This document shows, in pieces, positions 8,537 through 16,905 of a stretch of 51,020 bases of DNA. The translations under genes and the position numbers were made by a program. The stretch comes from Candidatus Gastranaerophilales bacterium (GTDB lineage Bacteria > Cyanobacteriota > Vampirovibrionia > Gastranaerophilales > Gastranaerophilaceae). The notes under the pieces are model-generated. The model was not told the origin of the DNA. It ran no database searches and saw only the letters and a program-made list of their open reading frames with translations. How positions within the stretch are numbered: the first letter of the stretch is position 1; each line of letters begins with the position of its first letter. The stretch spans positions 1 through 51,020 of the forward strand of contig CALUPY010000019.1 in the NCBI GenBank assembly GCA_944322755.1, in the 5' to 3' direction.

Positions 8537-9319
8537 ATGACAGATGAAAAAATAATGAGTATTCTTAAAGAGTTTGAACAGTTTCAGGAAGTTGAAGCAA
8601 TCGCAATAGGGGGCTCTTCTGTCTCTAATACTGCAGACAAGAATTCTGATATAGATGTTTATGTCTTCGTAAATAAGGATATACCTGTCGAAAAAAGAAC
8701 AGAAATTGTAAAAAAGTATTCCTCTAAGTATGAAACCGGCTGTGAATATTTTGGCGCAGGCGATGAGTTTTGGGTGGACAATGCCGGCTTGCAGCTGGAC
8801 GTAATGTATTTTAACAAACAATGGTTTGGGGACTATTTTGAAAATGTTTGGATAAAGCATTACCCGTCAAACGGGTACACAACCTGCTTTTTGTATACAT
8901 TGAAAATACTTAAAATCATATATGACAGAAACGGCTGGCTTGAGGGTCTGCAAAAACGCCTCAACTCTTCATATCCTGATGAACTGCAACAAAATATCAT
9001 TAAACGTAATATGATGCTGCTTATGGACAAGCCCTTTGCATCTTACTATGATCAGTTGGAAAAAGCTGTCGAAAGAAAGGATTACAACAGCATAAATCAT
9101 CGAACCGCGGCTTTTTTGGCCAGCTATTTTGATATCATTTTTGCTAAGAATAAATTATTACATCCCGGTGAAAAGAGGCTCGTTGCTTATGCAATGAAAA
9201 ACTGCAGCATTCTGCCTGAAAATTTTGAAAAAGATGTTAATGATTTAGCCGTCGGAAAAATTTCTGACAGGCTCAAAACTGCCGAAAATTTGGTCGCAAA
9301 TTTAAGAAAAATTTTATAA
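8537..9319 (+). CDS. Nucleotidyltransferase-fold protein (DUF4037-like)
   Basis: The 260-aa protein begins with a pol-beta-type nucleotidyltransferase site: GGSSVSN at residues about 25-31, followed by SDIDVYVF, with a further acidic residue in LQLDVMYF. The rest is helical and resembles DUF4037 or aminoglycoside-nucleotidyltransferase-like proteins. Substrate is unknown. It starts 13 nt after the acetyltransferase stop and is preceded by ACGGAG. Its place in an operon with two small-molecule enzymes suggests a metabolite-modifying role, which is inference. Confidence 0.72.
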   Translation: MTDEKIMSILKEFEQFQEVEAIAIGGSSVSNTADKNSDIDVYVFVNKDIPVEKRTEIVKKYSSKYETGCEYFGAGDEFWVDNAGLQLDVMYFNKQWFGDYFENVWIKHYPSNGYTTCFLYTLKILKIIYDRNGWLEGLQKRLNSSYPDELQQNIIKRNMMLLMDKPFASYYDQLEKAVERKDYNSINHRTAAFLASYFDIIFAKNKLLHPGEKRLVAYAMKNCSILPENFEKDVNDLAVGKISDRLKTAENLVANLRKIL

Positions 9320-9342
9320 TTAAAGAATAATTAGCACCTTGT

Positions 9343-9894
9343 TTACATAGCAGTACTTTTAGCGGGTATATAAAATTTTGACATGTCGACGCCCTCATGT
9401 TTTAACAGACGGATTTTCGTATTTATTCCCCCTGCATATCCGGTCAGCGAGCCGTTTACACCTACGACTCTGTGGCAGGGAATAATAATAGAAATCGGAT
9501 TATGACCCACTGCACCGCCTACAGCCTGTGCTGACATTCTTTTTTGACCGCGTTCTTTTGCTATAATATCTGCAATTCTGCCGTATGTCGTAACCTCTCC
9601 GTATGGAATTTTACACAAAATTTGCCAGACTTTTTGTCTGAACTCATTACCCTCTGGAGCAAGCGAAAGCAGTGATATATCAGGTTTTTTCCCGCTAAAA
9701 TACAAATCAAGCCATTTTTTTGTATCATGAAATATATCGAGATTGTCATTCTCTATCAAGTCACAATGTATGTTATCTGCAAAATATTTTTGGCCTTCCT
9801 GCCATACCCCTAAAAGGCTTATCCCGTCTGAGACAAGTGTATAGTTTCCCAGCGGGGAAATGTAATTTGTTTTGTAATACATTTTATTTTTCAT
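9343..9894 (-). CDS. ogt: Methylated-DNA--protein-cysteine S-methyltransferase
   Basis: The protein repairs O6-methylguanine by moving the alkyl group to its own cysteine. The 183-aa sequence carries the invariant active site IPCHRVVG and the following LTGYAGG segment. The winged-helix DNA-binding part (FRQKVWQ, IPYGEVTTYG, SAQAVGGAVGHNP) matches Ogt/MGMT. The start is the ATG preceded by AAAGGA; a longer frame runs 15 codons further but has no ribosome-binding site. It is convergent with the nucleotidyltransferase gene, about 23 nt apart. Confidence 0.93.
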   Translation of the reverse strand: MKNKMYYKTNYISPLGNYTLVSDGISLLGVWQEGQKYFADNIHCDLIENDNLDIFHDTKKWLDLYFSGKKPDISLLSLAPEGNEFRQKVWQILCKIPYGEVTTYGRIADIIAKERGQKRMSAQAVGGAVGHNPISIIIPCHRVVGVNGSLTGYAGGINTKIRLLKHEGVDMSKFYIPAKSTAM

Positions 9895-10116
9895 TGTAAA
9901 AATCCTTTTTCTAAATAGTAACATAGATTTCCTAATCATAAAAACAATGTTTAATTACTATATAGGAATTTTCGTACTGGCTGAAAATTTGACAAACCAA
10001 TAGAATAATTCTTGAGTTTTAAACTGATTATAGAAATGACAGGAGTAGAATCAATAATTGTCTATTAACCTCTTACCTGAGACGACAAAATGCAGAGAAA
10101 GCCTGATTTCCATTAC

Positions 10117-10151
10117 GAAAAAGTGGCTCTTAGATATTTTCTAAAAGCCAC
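10117..10151 (-). terminator. Rho-independent terminator, original end of the tRNA-fMet transcript
   Basis: A 12-bp stem (10123-10134 with 10140-10151, one mismatch) is followed on the minus strand by a run of T. It lies just downstream of the 3' tRNA fragment at 10162-10206. It was presumably the terminator of the tRNA gene before the element separated the two. Confidence 0.7.
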
Positions 10152-10161
10152 CTATATCAAT

Positions 10162-10206
10162 TGGTTGCGGGAGCTGGATTTGAACCAACGACCTTCGGGT
10201 TATGAG
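10162..10206. repeat. attL: 45-bp direct repeat, 3' tRNA-fMet fragment
   Basis: Identical to 22974-23018. It holds the anticodon loop, variable region, T-arm, acceptor 3' strand and CCA of tRNA-fMet. Past 10206 the match stops abruptly, so no intact tRNA is present here. Confidence 0.93.
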
Positions 10207-10530
10207 TTGTATAACGCAGTATTGTAGCTGTTTTTAGAATTTATCAGAATTTACCTTTGTTTATTGCGGTGCATGAATTCGAGACTAATTTTATTCTCAT
10301 ATTTTATTAGATTTGATTTTGATTTATCAGAAATTTTGCAACTGATTTGCAACTCAGGGGTAAATATATTTGATTGGGTTTTTAACAACCAACTTAAAAT
10401 AACAATTAAGGAAAGATTGAAAATTAAAGAATTGTGATTTCGCACAAGGGCGGGGGAGGGGTAAAACCATAATACAGCCTCCTTTAATTGGAGTCGTAGA
10501 AAAATTCCGTATTTTTGAAATTGAGATTAT
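10207..10530. other. Left end of the element: non-coding, with paired integrase arm-type sites
   Basis: I see no supported gene in these 324 bases. The notable content is two TTTGCAACT copies at 10335-10343 and 10346-10354 with a 2-nt spacer. They are in the same orientation and spacing as a pair at 22895-22914 at the other end of the element. A 64-codon minus-strand frame (10251-10445) has no ribosome-binding site and overlaps these sites, so I do not call it. Confidence 0.6.
10335..10354 (+). promoter_or_regulatory. Candidate integrase arm-type binding sites (left arm)
   Basis: The sequence has the form TTTGCAACTNNTTTGCAACT (NN is ga), 129 bp inside the attL core. The right-end pair at 22895-22914 has the identical form with NN as tt. 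Paired arm sites flanking a tRNA-derived core are typical for tyrosine integrases of the lambda class. Confidence 0.6.
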
Positions 10531-13500
10531 CTAGCTAGTTTGCTTATTTTTCCTTTTTCTTGAAAATAATTCTTTTCTATATGACAACAAGGCTCTATTC
10601 TTGTTAAAAGCTTTTTGTAACTTATCAACATCCAACTTTATATTTTTTGAGTTTTTAAAATCTGATTTAGAAAATACTCCTTTGGCTTCTTTATCTATAA
10701 GTTTTTTTGCAATGGTTAAAATTTCTTTTTTATATTCATCATCATCAACCAAAATATAACCATTAATCAACAATGACTTCCCATATTCTTTTTGAATATC
10801 ATCATTATAATTTTTCACAATAAAATCTGTTATAAATTTACATTGTTCTATAAAATTTTTATTAAGTTTAATAATTTGTTGAGCTGATACTTTTGAAAGA
10901 ATATTTAAGTTGCCAAATCTCTCATAAATAAGCTTGCACCACAAATCTTTATCCTTAGTATTTTTATATTCTGCAATAAAATTTTCTGTTCTTTTGGTTA
11001 ACCAAGTTTCATCTGCTATTTTAAAAATATCTTGCCAATATTTTTCTAATAAATAATGGTATTCTGCTGGTGTTCGTGGACTCAACCATTCATGATAATA
11101 TCTTTTAATCATAATATCGTTGAAATTTAAAAGTTCTTTATAGGCATATTCGGTATGCTTATTCCAAAGATACATTAGCGAATTGGTTATAATACATTTT
11201 AAGTCGTATGAGTTTTCGATTTTGTTCTTAAATATGGAATATATGGATTCAAAAGCAACTTTTTTATCAATTGTCACATTAGAATCTTTTAATAGTTTAA
11301 GCATATTTTCTGCAATATTTATGACATTATAGCTTGGGAGTTTTTCTTTGTCTTCATGTGGCCATACGTCCTTCATTGAAGCATATAATTTTTCGGTTTT
11401 ATCCGTTTCATCAACTAAATGTTCTGTGATAATATAAGACAAAAACGAATTTAGTGTGGAAGTTTTTATAATATCAAAGAATTGAGCAACACTATCAAAT
11501 AATGTATCAAAATAATCTTCATAATCATTACTAATAGCTAGTTCCAAAGCCTCATACATGTTTGAAATGTGCTGTATAAATATTTCATTAGAATGGTTTT
11601 GCTTATCTAAATGATATAACAACTGATAATATCTTTCGCTATTTTTATCATCTACTGTATTTGTGTAGTCTTCAAAAACATTTTCAAGTATTTTAGACAA
11701 TATTTCAATTTGTTTTTCTTTAATATATTTTTGAGCAAGTAAAATCAATAAATCTGTTTTAATTGTTTCTTCTTCAGATATTTCATCAGTAATAAAAATA
11801 TTTTTTACAAGTTTATTTAATATGTTTTCAGCCTTTTCAGGGAATAAATCTCCATATTTAGAAAATAATTTATCAAATAATGGGGTAGACTCATTTGCTA
11901 AAATATTAACCAAACTGGATATACTAGATTCAATAATATTATTGGCACCATTTAATTTAATACATAAATTAATCATTGAAATTAAATTGTTGATAACATT
12001 TTCTAGATTTTCTAATTGTACTGCTTGAACATAATATTTTATAATTCTTTGAGCATAGGAATCTATAATTTCTGGAATTAAAGCTTTATCAACTTTATTA
12101 AAGGCATTCTCTTCAAATATTAATTTTTCAAAATAATTGATAATCTTTATATTATTATTCGCCAATCCCTTACTTATAGTATTTTCAAGTTCTTTGGGCT
12201 TAACATTTGTAGTATTAGATATTATATAATCTATGTGCAAAATATAAGACTCCACATCTTCTTCTGCATTATTTAAAAATTCTAACAAATCATCTACATA
12301 ATTAAGAGTTAAATCATCTAAAAGAGCTTTGCCATAAGTTTTAATGTTTTCTATGTAAAAAGAAACGTCTATTTTATTAACAAAAGATGATTCATTCTCT
12401 GCATTTTTATATTTATATATACCATCATTCAATAATTTTATTAAATTTTTTGTGTTGTTTTTATCTAGTTTTTTGTTTGTATAGTGTTGTTCTAAACCTA
12501 TCTCGATAACTTTTTTATATTGATTTTCACTAGCTTTCTGGGTGATAACTTTACCGTTTTTTACGGTTGCAATTAAATAAGAATATACTTTATTTATATT
12601 TACATCGCTAATATATTCTGTATCTAAAAGTTTTTCAATATAAGAACTCTCTATATTTTTTATAAAATTTTTATCAACTATTGTTTTTGAAATATCATTA
12701 ATTAAAAGTTTAGCATCCTCTCCCTTGTATAGATTAGCGAACATAGATAAAATAATATATGCTTTTTCTCTACGGTCATCATCTTCATGCCCATTAATCT
12801 CTTGTACAACTAAATTCAATTGTGAAGTCTGTAATTCTGAAATTTCTATAGTTTCATCTGTAATTCCAAGATTATCTTTAAATCTTGTTACATTCTGAGT
12901 TATTAAAGAATTATATATTGGAATGGAATTACCCCCGATTTTTCTTTCCAGATTATCCTGCAATAACATTATAAAAGGTTTAATATCATCTGGTATTGCT
13001 ATTGTTTGTATTGAAGCCAAATAACTCTGTAAATTAGAATATTTTTTATCAAATATATAAATATTTTCTTCATTCTCTGGTACATACTTTTTAGCCAGTA
13101 ATTTTAGCATTGTGTTGTCAGCTATTTCATAATTTCTTAAATCAAAAAACTTTTGCATTATAAATCTTAATAACTGAGGTTCAATTATGATATCATTATA
13201 TAATTCTGGAAATTGATTTTTTAAAACAGTTATTATGGCTAAAATATCCAAATGAGAAGTAATAATATTTTTAACCAATAAGCACTCTTTATCTGTTGGA
13301 CAAGAAGGATTATGCTCTTTATTACACAAATCACATTGTTCTTCTCTTTGTTTAGCAATCCACCAAGCCTGCATGTATGAATTTAATATCTGTATAACTG
13401 CTCGTGGACTACTAACTTCAATAGGAATTAAAATATTTAAAATTTTATTAATATTGTAGGTGCTTGATTTTTCTATATCTTTTTCAAATACCTTAAAAGA

Positions 13501-14493
13501 GTCAAGTTGTTTTAGATGTTCCAGTGCAAAACTTTTCATTGATTGATTAGGTAAAATAGGAACATCAATTTTAAATTGGAACACTCTGTCTAAATATTTT
13601 CTTGCGCTATCAATATTTGAGAATGTTGTTTTTGTTTGCGTAATAGATTTTGCTATATGTTCATCATAGCAAGATACAACAAAAATTAAATCGCTTTCTT
13701 TTATATCTAAAAAAATTCTTATTGCGTCTAGTCCATTAATCATTTTGTCAGCAGAAAGCCTGTCTAAATCATCTATAAATACAACGAGTTTGCGTTTATT
13801 TTTCTTTTGAAATTTTTCTTTGAGTAATTCTAAAATGATTTCTTCAAATTGTTCTGAACTAACAATAGGATTAGTGGTAATTGTTCTGGGGATATAACTT
13901 GACATAAGCAGACCACTTTTATCAAAAATGAACTTTGCAATATAAGCCGTACAGGCCATTAGCACAGAATACATTATAGCGGTATTATTTGATTCAAAAT
14001 GAAAAATTGCATTTGCAATACATGCAGAAATTAAAAAAACAATTAAAATAAAAATTATTTGAATGGCTATGGAAACATTATCTTTTAAATCTTCAAAAAT
14101 TTCATTCCAAGATTTAACTTTTTTGGAGTTATCTGTTATGCTTGAATATAGTTTTTGTTTTAAATATTCTTCTTTTTTGCCACTTAATTTTTCATATAAG
14201 CATTTTAATAAAGAACGTCTAACATCTTCACTTTCATAACGCCAAGCATTAAAATCAAGCCAATCATATTTATCTTTTTCTTTATTTAAAAATTCCTCAA
14301 TACATAATTTTTTTATGGAACTTTTACCAACACCCCATTGTCCCAAAAGCCCTATCGAAAAAGGGGGTATATGATTTTCAATAATAGAAAATAGCACATG
14401 GGCATAATGTATATGGCCAAAGTTATCTTCACTTTTATTTTGGATAGCTTTATCTAATATGGATGGCAGTTTTACAATGTTAGTCTCTTTCAT
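10531..14493 (-). CDS. KAP-family membrane-associated P-loop NTPase, probable defence or accessory cargo
   Basis: The 1320-aa protein has the KAP layout: an early Walker A, GQWGVGKSS (residues 51-59), then two hydrophobic membrane helices inserted in the NTPase domain (about 135-190), then Walker B VVFIDDLDRLS (about residues 237-247). A Cys cluster (CDLC, then PSCPTDKEC) follows at about 385-405. The remaining 900 residues are alpha-helical, Asn/Lys/Glu-rich and without motifs I recognise. KAP NTPases are known from phage-exclusion protein PifA and other mobile-element cargo; a defence role here is inference. It is the gene nearest attL, and its own TATAAT lies 6 nt before the ATG. AT content is high even compared with its neighbours. 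Confidence 0.85.
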   Translation of the reverse strand: MKETNIVKLPSILDKAIQNKSEDNFGHIHYAHVLFSIIENHIPPFSIGLLGQWGVGKSSIKKLCIEEFLNKEKDKYDWLDFNAWRYESEDVRRSLLKCLYEKLSGKKEEYLKQKLYSSITDNSKKVKSWNEIFEDLKDNVSIAIQIIFILIVFLISACIANAIFHFESNNTAIMYSVLMACTAYIAKFIFDKSGLLMSSYIPRTITTNPIVSSEQFEEIILELLKEKFQKKNKRKLVVFIDDLDRLSADKMINGLDAIRIFLDIKESDLIFVVSCYDEHIAKSITQTKTTFSNIDSARKYLDRVFQFKIDVPILPNQSMKSFALEHLKQLDSFKVFEKDIEKSSTYNINKILNILIPIEVSSPRAVIQILNSYMQAWWIAKQREEQCDLCNKEHNPSCPTDKECLLVKNIITSHLDILAIITVLKNQFPELYNDIIIEPQLLRFIMQKFFDLRNYEIADNTMLKLLAKKYVPENEENIYIFDKKYSNLQSYLASIQTIAIPDDIKPFIMLLQDNLERKIGGNSIPIYNSLITQNVTRFKDNLGITDETIEISELQTSQLNLVVQEINGHEDDDRREKAYIILSMFANLYKGEDAKLLINDISKTIVDKNFIKNIESSYIEKLLDTEYISDVNINKVYSYLIATVKNGKVITQKASENQYKKVIEIGLEQHYTNKKLDKNNTKNLIKLLNDGIYKYKNAENESSFVNKIDVSFYIENIKTYGKALLDDLTLNYVDDLLEFLNNAEEDVESYILHIDYIISNTTNVKPKELENTISKGLANNNIKIINYFEKLIFEENAFNKVDKALIPEIIDSYAQRIIKYYVQAVQLENLENVINNLISMINLCIKLNGANNIIESSISSLVNILANESTPLFDKLFSKYGDLFPEKAENILNKLVKNIFITDEISEEETIKTDLLILLAQKYIKEKQIEILSKILENVFEDYTNTVDDKNSERYYQLLYHLDKQNHSNEIFIQHISNMYEALELAISNDYEDYFDTLFDSVAQFFDIIKTSTLNSFLSYIITEHLVDETDKTEKLYASMKDVWPHEDKEKLPSYNVINIAENMLKLLKDSNVTIDKKVAFESIYSIFKNKIENSYDLKCIITNSLMYLWNKHTEYAYKELLNFNDIMIKRYYHEWLSPRTPAEYHYLLEKYWQDIFKIADETWLTKRTENFIAEYKNTKDKDLWCKLIYERFGNLNILSKVSAQQIIKLNKNFIEQCKFITDFIVKNYNDDIQKEYGKSLLINGYILVDDDEYKKEILTIAKKLIDKEAKGVFSKSDFKNSKNIKLDVDKLQKAFNKNRALLSYRKELFSRKRKNKQTS

Positions 14494-14499
14494 ATCTCT

Positions 14500-14505
14500 A
14501 TTATA
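14500..14505 (-). promoter_or_regulatory. -10 box with leaderless geometry for the KAP gene
   Basis: A minus-strand TATAAT ends 6 nt before the ATG at 14493, placing the expected start on the A of the ATG. A second TATAAT with an extended TGT lies just upstream and would give a leader of about 10 nt. No convincing -35 box is visible in this AT-rich segment. Confidence 0.4.
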
Positions 14506-14761
14506 ATTATAACATTGATAAATAGTTTATGAATTTGATTTAAACATGTGGTCTTAACAAAACTTTATAGTAAGAATAAATAAAACCCACAGCTTAGTTA
14601 CTAACATTCGCAACAAATATAAATTAACATGGTGCACAGAAATTCACTCTTGCGTTAATATGCGATTATGACGGTATTGCTCATTATTATAACGAGACGC
14701 CTGTTATAAATACCATAAAACAGCTAGATACACGCATACAAATACAAAGGAGTTAATTTTT

Positions 14762-15040
14762 ATGCGCGATAAAAACGCATTAAATCGATTAGAAAGCGGC
14801 TTGCGAGCAAAGGGCGAAGGGCAAACGCAGGCCCGTTTATTGCGAGCAAACAAGCAAATTTCGGACGCAAGAATGATTTTATACGATTTACAAGTGTTCA
14901 TTAAGTTAGGTGTCCTTGCTAGCGATTCCGGTATTATTGATGAAGAATTACAACTCAATAAAGACAAAGACGATTATTACATACTTTTCAAAACATTAAA
15001 CAAAAAGTTGCAAAAAGCAATAGACACTTTGCAGACCTAA
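14762..15040 (+). CDS. Small element protein, function unknown
   Basis: A 92-aa, mostly helical, charged protein with no recognisable domain. A good AAAGGAG lies upstream of the ATG. Its coding sequence has more G and C than the rest of the element (several GCG, GGC and CGC codons), so it may have another origin. It is convergent with the repressor gene, with the last 4 nt overlapping. The 268 bases upstream, to the KAP gene, hold no other gene. Confidence 0.65.
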   Translation: MRDKNALNRLESGLRAKGEGQTQARLLRANKQISDARMILYDLQVFIKLGVLASDSGIIDEELQLNKDKDDYYILFKTLNKKLQKAIDTLQT

Positions 15041-15252
15041 AGTTCTTCAAACAGATTAGAAGGTTTAATATTCAGGGCTCTTGCGATTTTAAACACATTT
15101 TCAACAGTTGTGTTTCTCTCACCTCTTTCAACCATACCAATAAAATTAGGGGACATATCAAGGATTTCAGCTAATTCAAGCTGGGTTAACTCTTTATCAA
15201 GTCTTAGAAATTTTAATCTCTTGCCAAACTTTTGTAAATCTTTTTTACTCAT
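15037..15252 (-). CDS. XRE/Cro-CI-type helix-turn-helix repressor
   Basis: A 71-aa protein that is essentially one HTH_3 domain: KFGKRLKFLRLDKELTQLELAEI, then SPNFIGMVERGERN as the recognition helix, and KIARALNIKPSNLFEEL at the end. It probably controls the element's own promoters. The ATG at 15252 fits the domain start; a TTG ten codons upstream is possible, and neither has a Shine-Dalgarno. It is divergent from the secreted-protein operon at 15375, with an inverted repeat between them at 15287-15307. Confidence 0.85.
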   Translation of the reverse strand: MSKKDLQKFGKRLKFLRLDKELTQLELAEILDMSPNFIGMVERGERNTTVENVFKIARALNIKPSNLFEEL

Positions 15253-15286
15253 ATTGCAATTTTCGTGGTAATATAAAAGCAATGGA

Positions 15287-15307
15287 ACAAACTGAACGTG
15301 CGTTTGT
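15287..15307. promoter_or_regulatory. Candidate repressor operator
   Basis: ACAAAC (15287-15292) and GTTTGT (15302-15307) form a perfect 6-bp inverted repeat with a 9-nt spacer. The site lies in the divergent region between the HTH repressor gene and the secreted-protein operon, where an autoregulatory operator is expected. Confidence 0.4.
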
Positions 15308-15374
15308 ATGTGTTAATCTTTTACCAATCAAGATTTTAAAGACTAATACTATGCGTGGTTAAGAAAGGTAAATT

Positions 15375-15644
15375 ATGAAAAAGTTATTTATTTTGTTTTG
15401 TATCCTAACGGTTATTACAGGAAAATGTTTTGCTTATTACACAGTTGAGCAAATCAAGTATGAACAGAGTTTAGGCAAAACTGATACTTTAAATCGTGCT
15501 ATGGAAAATCCTAAGCAGTTTGAAAAAATGTACAGCGATTATTACAACAAGCAAAATTATGAGAATAATCGAAATAATTACAATAGACCTGATTACACAC
15601 GGGAAAGGCCTTTGTATAAGTTCGGTAATTCATACGAATTATAA
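15375..15644 (+). CDS. Small secreted Tyr/Asn-rich protein, function unknown
   Basis: An 89-aa protein with a clear signal peptide (about residues 1-20, ending CFA). The mature part is short, polar and rich in Tyr, Asn, Arg and Lys, with a YNKQNYENNRNNYNRPDY stretch. No family recognised. GAAAGG lies 7 nt before the ATG, the same ribosome-binding context as the next gene. It is first in a three-gene operon of exported or membrane proteins. Confidence 0.7.
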   Translation: MKKLFILFCILTVITGKCFAYYTVEQIKYEQSLGKTDTLNRAMENPKQFEKMYSDYYNKQNYENNRNNYNRPDYTRERPLYKFGNSYEL

Positions 15645-15670
15645 GTATAAATTTAAGAAAGGATGGTTTT

Positions 15671-16345
15671 ATGAAAAAGTTTTTAGTTTTGTTCGCAGTA
15701 TTAATGCTCTTTGCTTCAACTCCTATGGCAGAAGCTAAAAAGCCAACTCCAGATGATATTGCACCTGTTGGATTCAAGATTTTAGAATCTAACAATATCC
15801 AAAAAAGAATGGTTTTTAAATATACATTTTCTATCAAAAATCCCAGAGCGACATTAGATTACAAGCCGGAAAATATTGGTCTAGATTATACCGGACGAGT
15901 GTTGTGGGTTTATGGTGATGTTTTGAATTTAACTGATAATGAAGATGAATTAGCAGGACTTTTAAGCCATGCAATAGCTATGGGTGAAAATTCTTACAAA
16001 GGTCTATTTAGAGGTTTCTTCTCTCATGCAGCGTATTCCTTTAATTCCAGACCAAAAGAAAATAAGGCTGATTTAAAAGCAGTAGATTATATGGTAAATG
16101 CCGGTTACAATCCGCTTGCATTGATTACGATTTACAGTAAAACACTTGCCCAAACACGCTATGAGTGGTGTCATTATTATCCATTAGCAACTAACAGAAT
16201 GATGAACATTTACAAATACATCTATAAAAATTATCCAGAATACTTAAAAAATAATGCATATAAAAATAATATTTACTATCAAAACTTTTTATCTAACACA
16301 ACAAAAGAAATGGCCAAGTTTAACAAGAAAGTTGAGAAAATTTAG
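15671..16345 (+). CDS. Exported M48-like protein with a degenerate active site
   Basis: The 224-aa protein has a signal peptide (cleavage near AEA-KK, residue 22). The mature domain resembles the M48 metallopeptidase core: YGDVLNLTDNEDELAGLLSH corresponds to the segment leading to HEXXH, and ENKADLKAVDYMVNAGYNP (130-148) to the downstream EADxxA/AGYxP segment. The zinc and catalytic residues are lost: HEXXH reads HAIAM at 100-104, and the third ligand Glu is Lys. It is therefore probably a non-catalytic relative acting in the periplasm, if the M48 link is right. The next gene begins at the base after its stop codon. Confidence 0.6.
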   Translation: MKKFLVLFAVLMLFASTPMAEAKKPTPDDIAPVGFKILESNNIQKRMVFKYTFSIKNPRATLDYKPENIGLDYTGRVLWVYGDVLNLTDNEDELAGLLSHAIAMGENSYKGLFRGFFSHAAYSFNSRPKENKADLKAVDYMVNAGYNPLALITIYSKTLAQTRYEWCHYYPLATNRMMNIYKYIYKNYPEYLKNNAYKNNIYYQNFLSNTTKEMAKFNKKVEKI

Positions 16346-16783
16346 ATGATTGCAACTTTTTTAATACTAATAGTATGTGTATTTATATTACTCATAATAC
16401 TATCTTGTAATGTTGATTCGGATTTCAATAGTGAACCAAAGCCAACTTTAAGAGAAGACGCCTTTTATGAACACGCAAATAAATACGTGAAAAAAATCGC
16501 ACCACCTTGGTTGGTAAAAGATTTAAAGCCTTATGCAAATAGAGTTGTTGCAAAAATGCTTGCTATATCAAAAGATTTTAAGGCAAAGGGGATAGATTTC
16601 AAATTGGCTGATGAAATGGATTTAATAGAATGTTCATTAGAATTATGCTTAAAGCAAATATCTATGGATGATTTTTATAACTATTTGGGTCATGTTAAAA
16701 ATGCAAGAGTTGTAAATACTCCACCACGTATAGTTTGTATGGCAGAATTACTCATAAGAGAGTTTTTCCCTTTAGAAATTTAG
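16346..16783 (+). CDS. Membrane-anchored small protein, function unknown
   Basis: A 145-aa protein with a single N-terminal hydrophobic segment (about residues 2-20, ending ILSC, a poor lipobox), followed by a soluble helical domain. No family recognised. The ATG directly follows the stop of the M48-like gene, so translation is probably coupled. The operon ends at the terminator at 16808. Confidence 0.65.
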   Translation: MIATFLILIVCVFILLIILSCNVDSDFNSEPKPTLREDAFYEHANKYVKKIAPPWLVKDLKPYANRVVAKMLAISKDFKAKGIDFKLADEMDLIECSLELCLKQISMDDFYNYLGHVKNARVVNTPPRIVCMAELLIREFFPLEI

Positions 16784-16807
16784 AAGTGAAAAATTTCCAA
16801 TCTACTA

Positions 16808-16856
16808 ATCGGTGTCCTTGTTTTCTTATGTAAATAAGCAAGGAGACCGATTTTTA
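16808..16856 (+). terminator. Rho-independent terminator after the secreted-protein operon
   Basis: A 13-bp stem (16808-16820 with 16839-16851, one mismatch) is followed by a run of five T. It lies 25 nt after the 16783 stop. Confidence 0.85.
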
Positions 16857-16905
16857 CTAGCATTATAAATTTGATTAGCTAGAAAAAAGTTGTATAAATA
16901 TTTAT

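Noticed and set aside
10162-10206. A second tRNA-fMet gene at the left repeat
   Set aside because: Only the 3' half is present; beyond the anticodon loop the sequence departs from any tRNA, so it is an attL stub.
10251-10445. 64-codon minus-strand frame at the left end of the element
   Set aside because: No ribosome-binding site, no recognisable domain, and it covers the probable integrase arm sites.
10531-14493. KAP protein as a transporter or chromosome-partition SMC-like protein
   Set aside because: The membrane pair is inserted between Walker A and Walker B within the NTPase domain, the KAP layout; ABC signature and SMC hinge features are absent.
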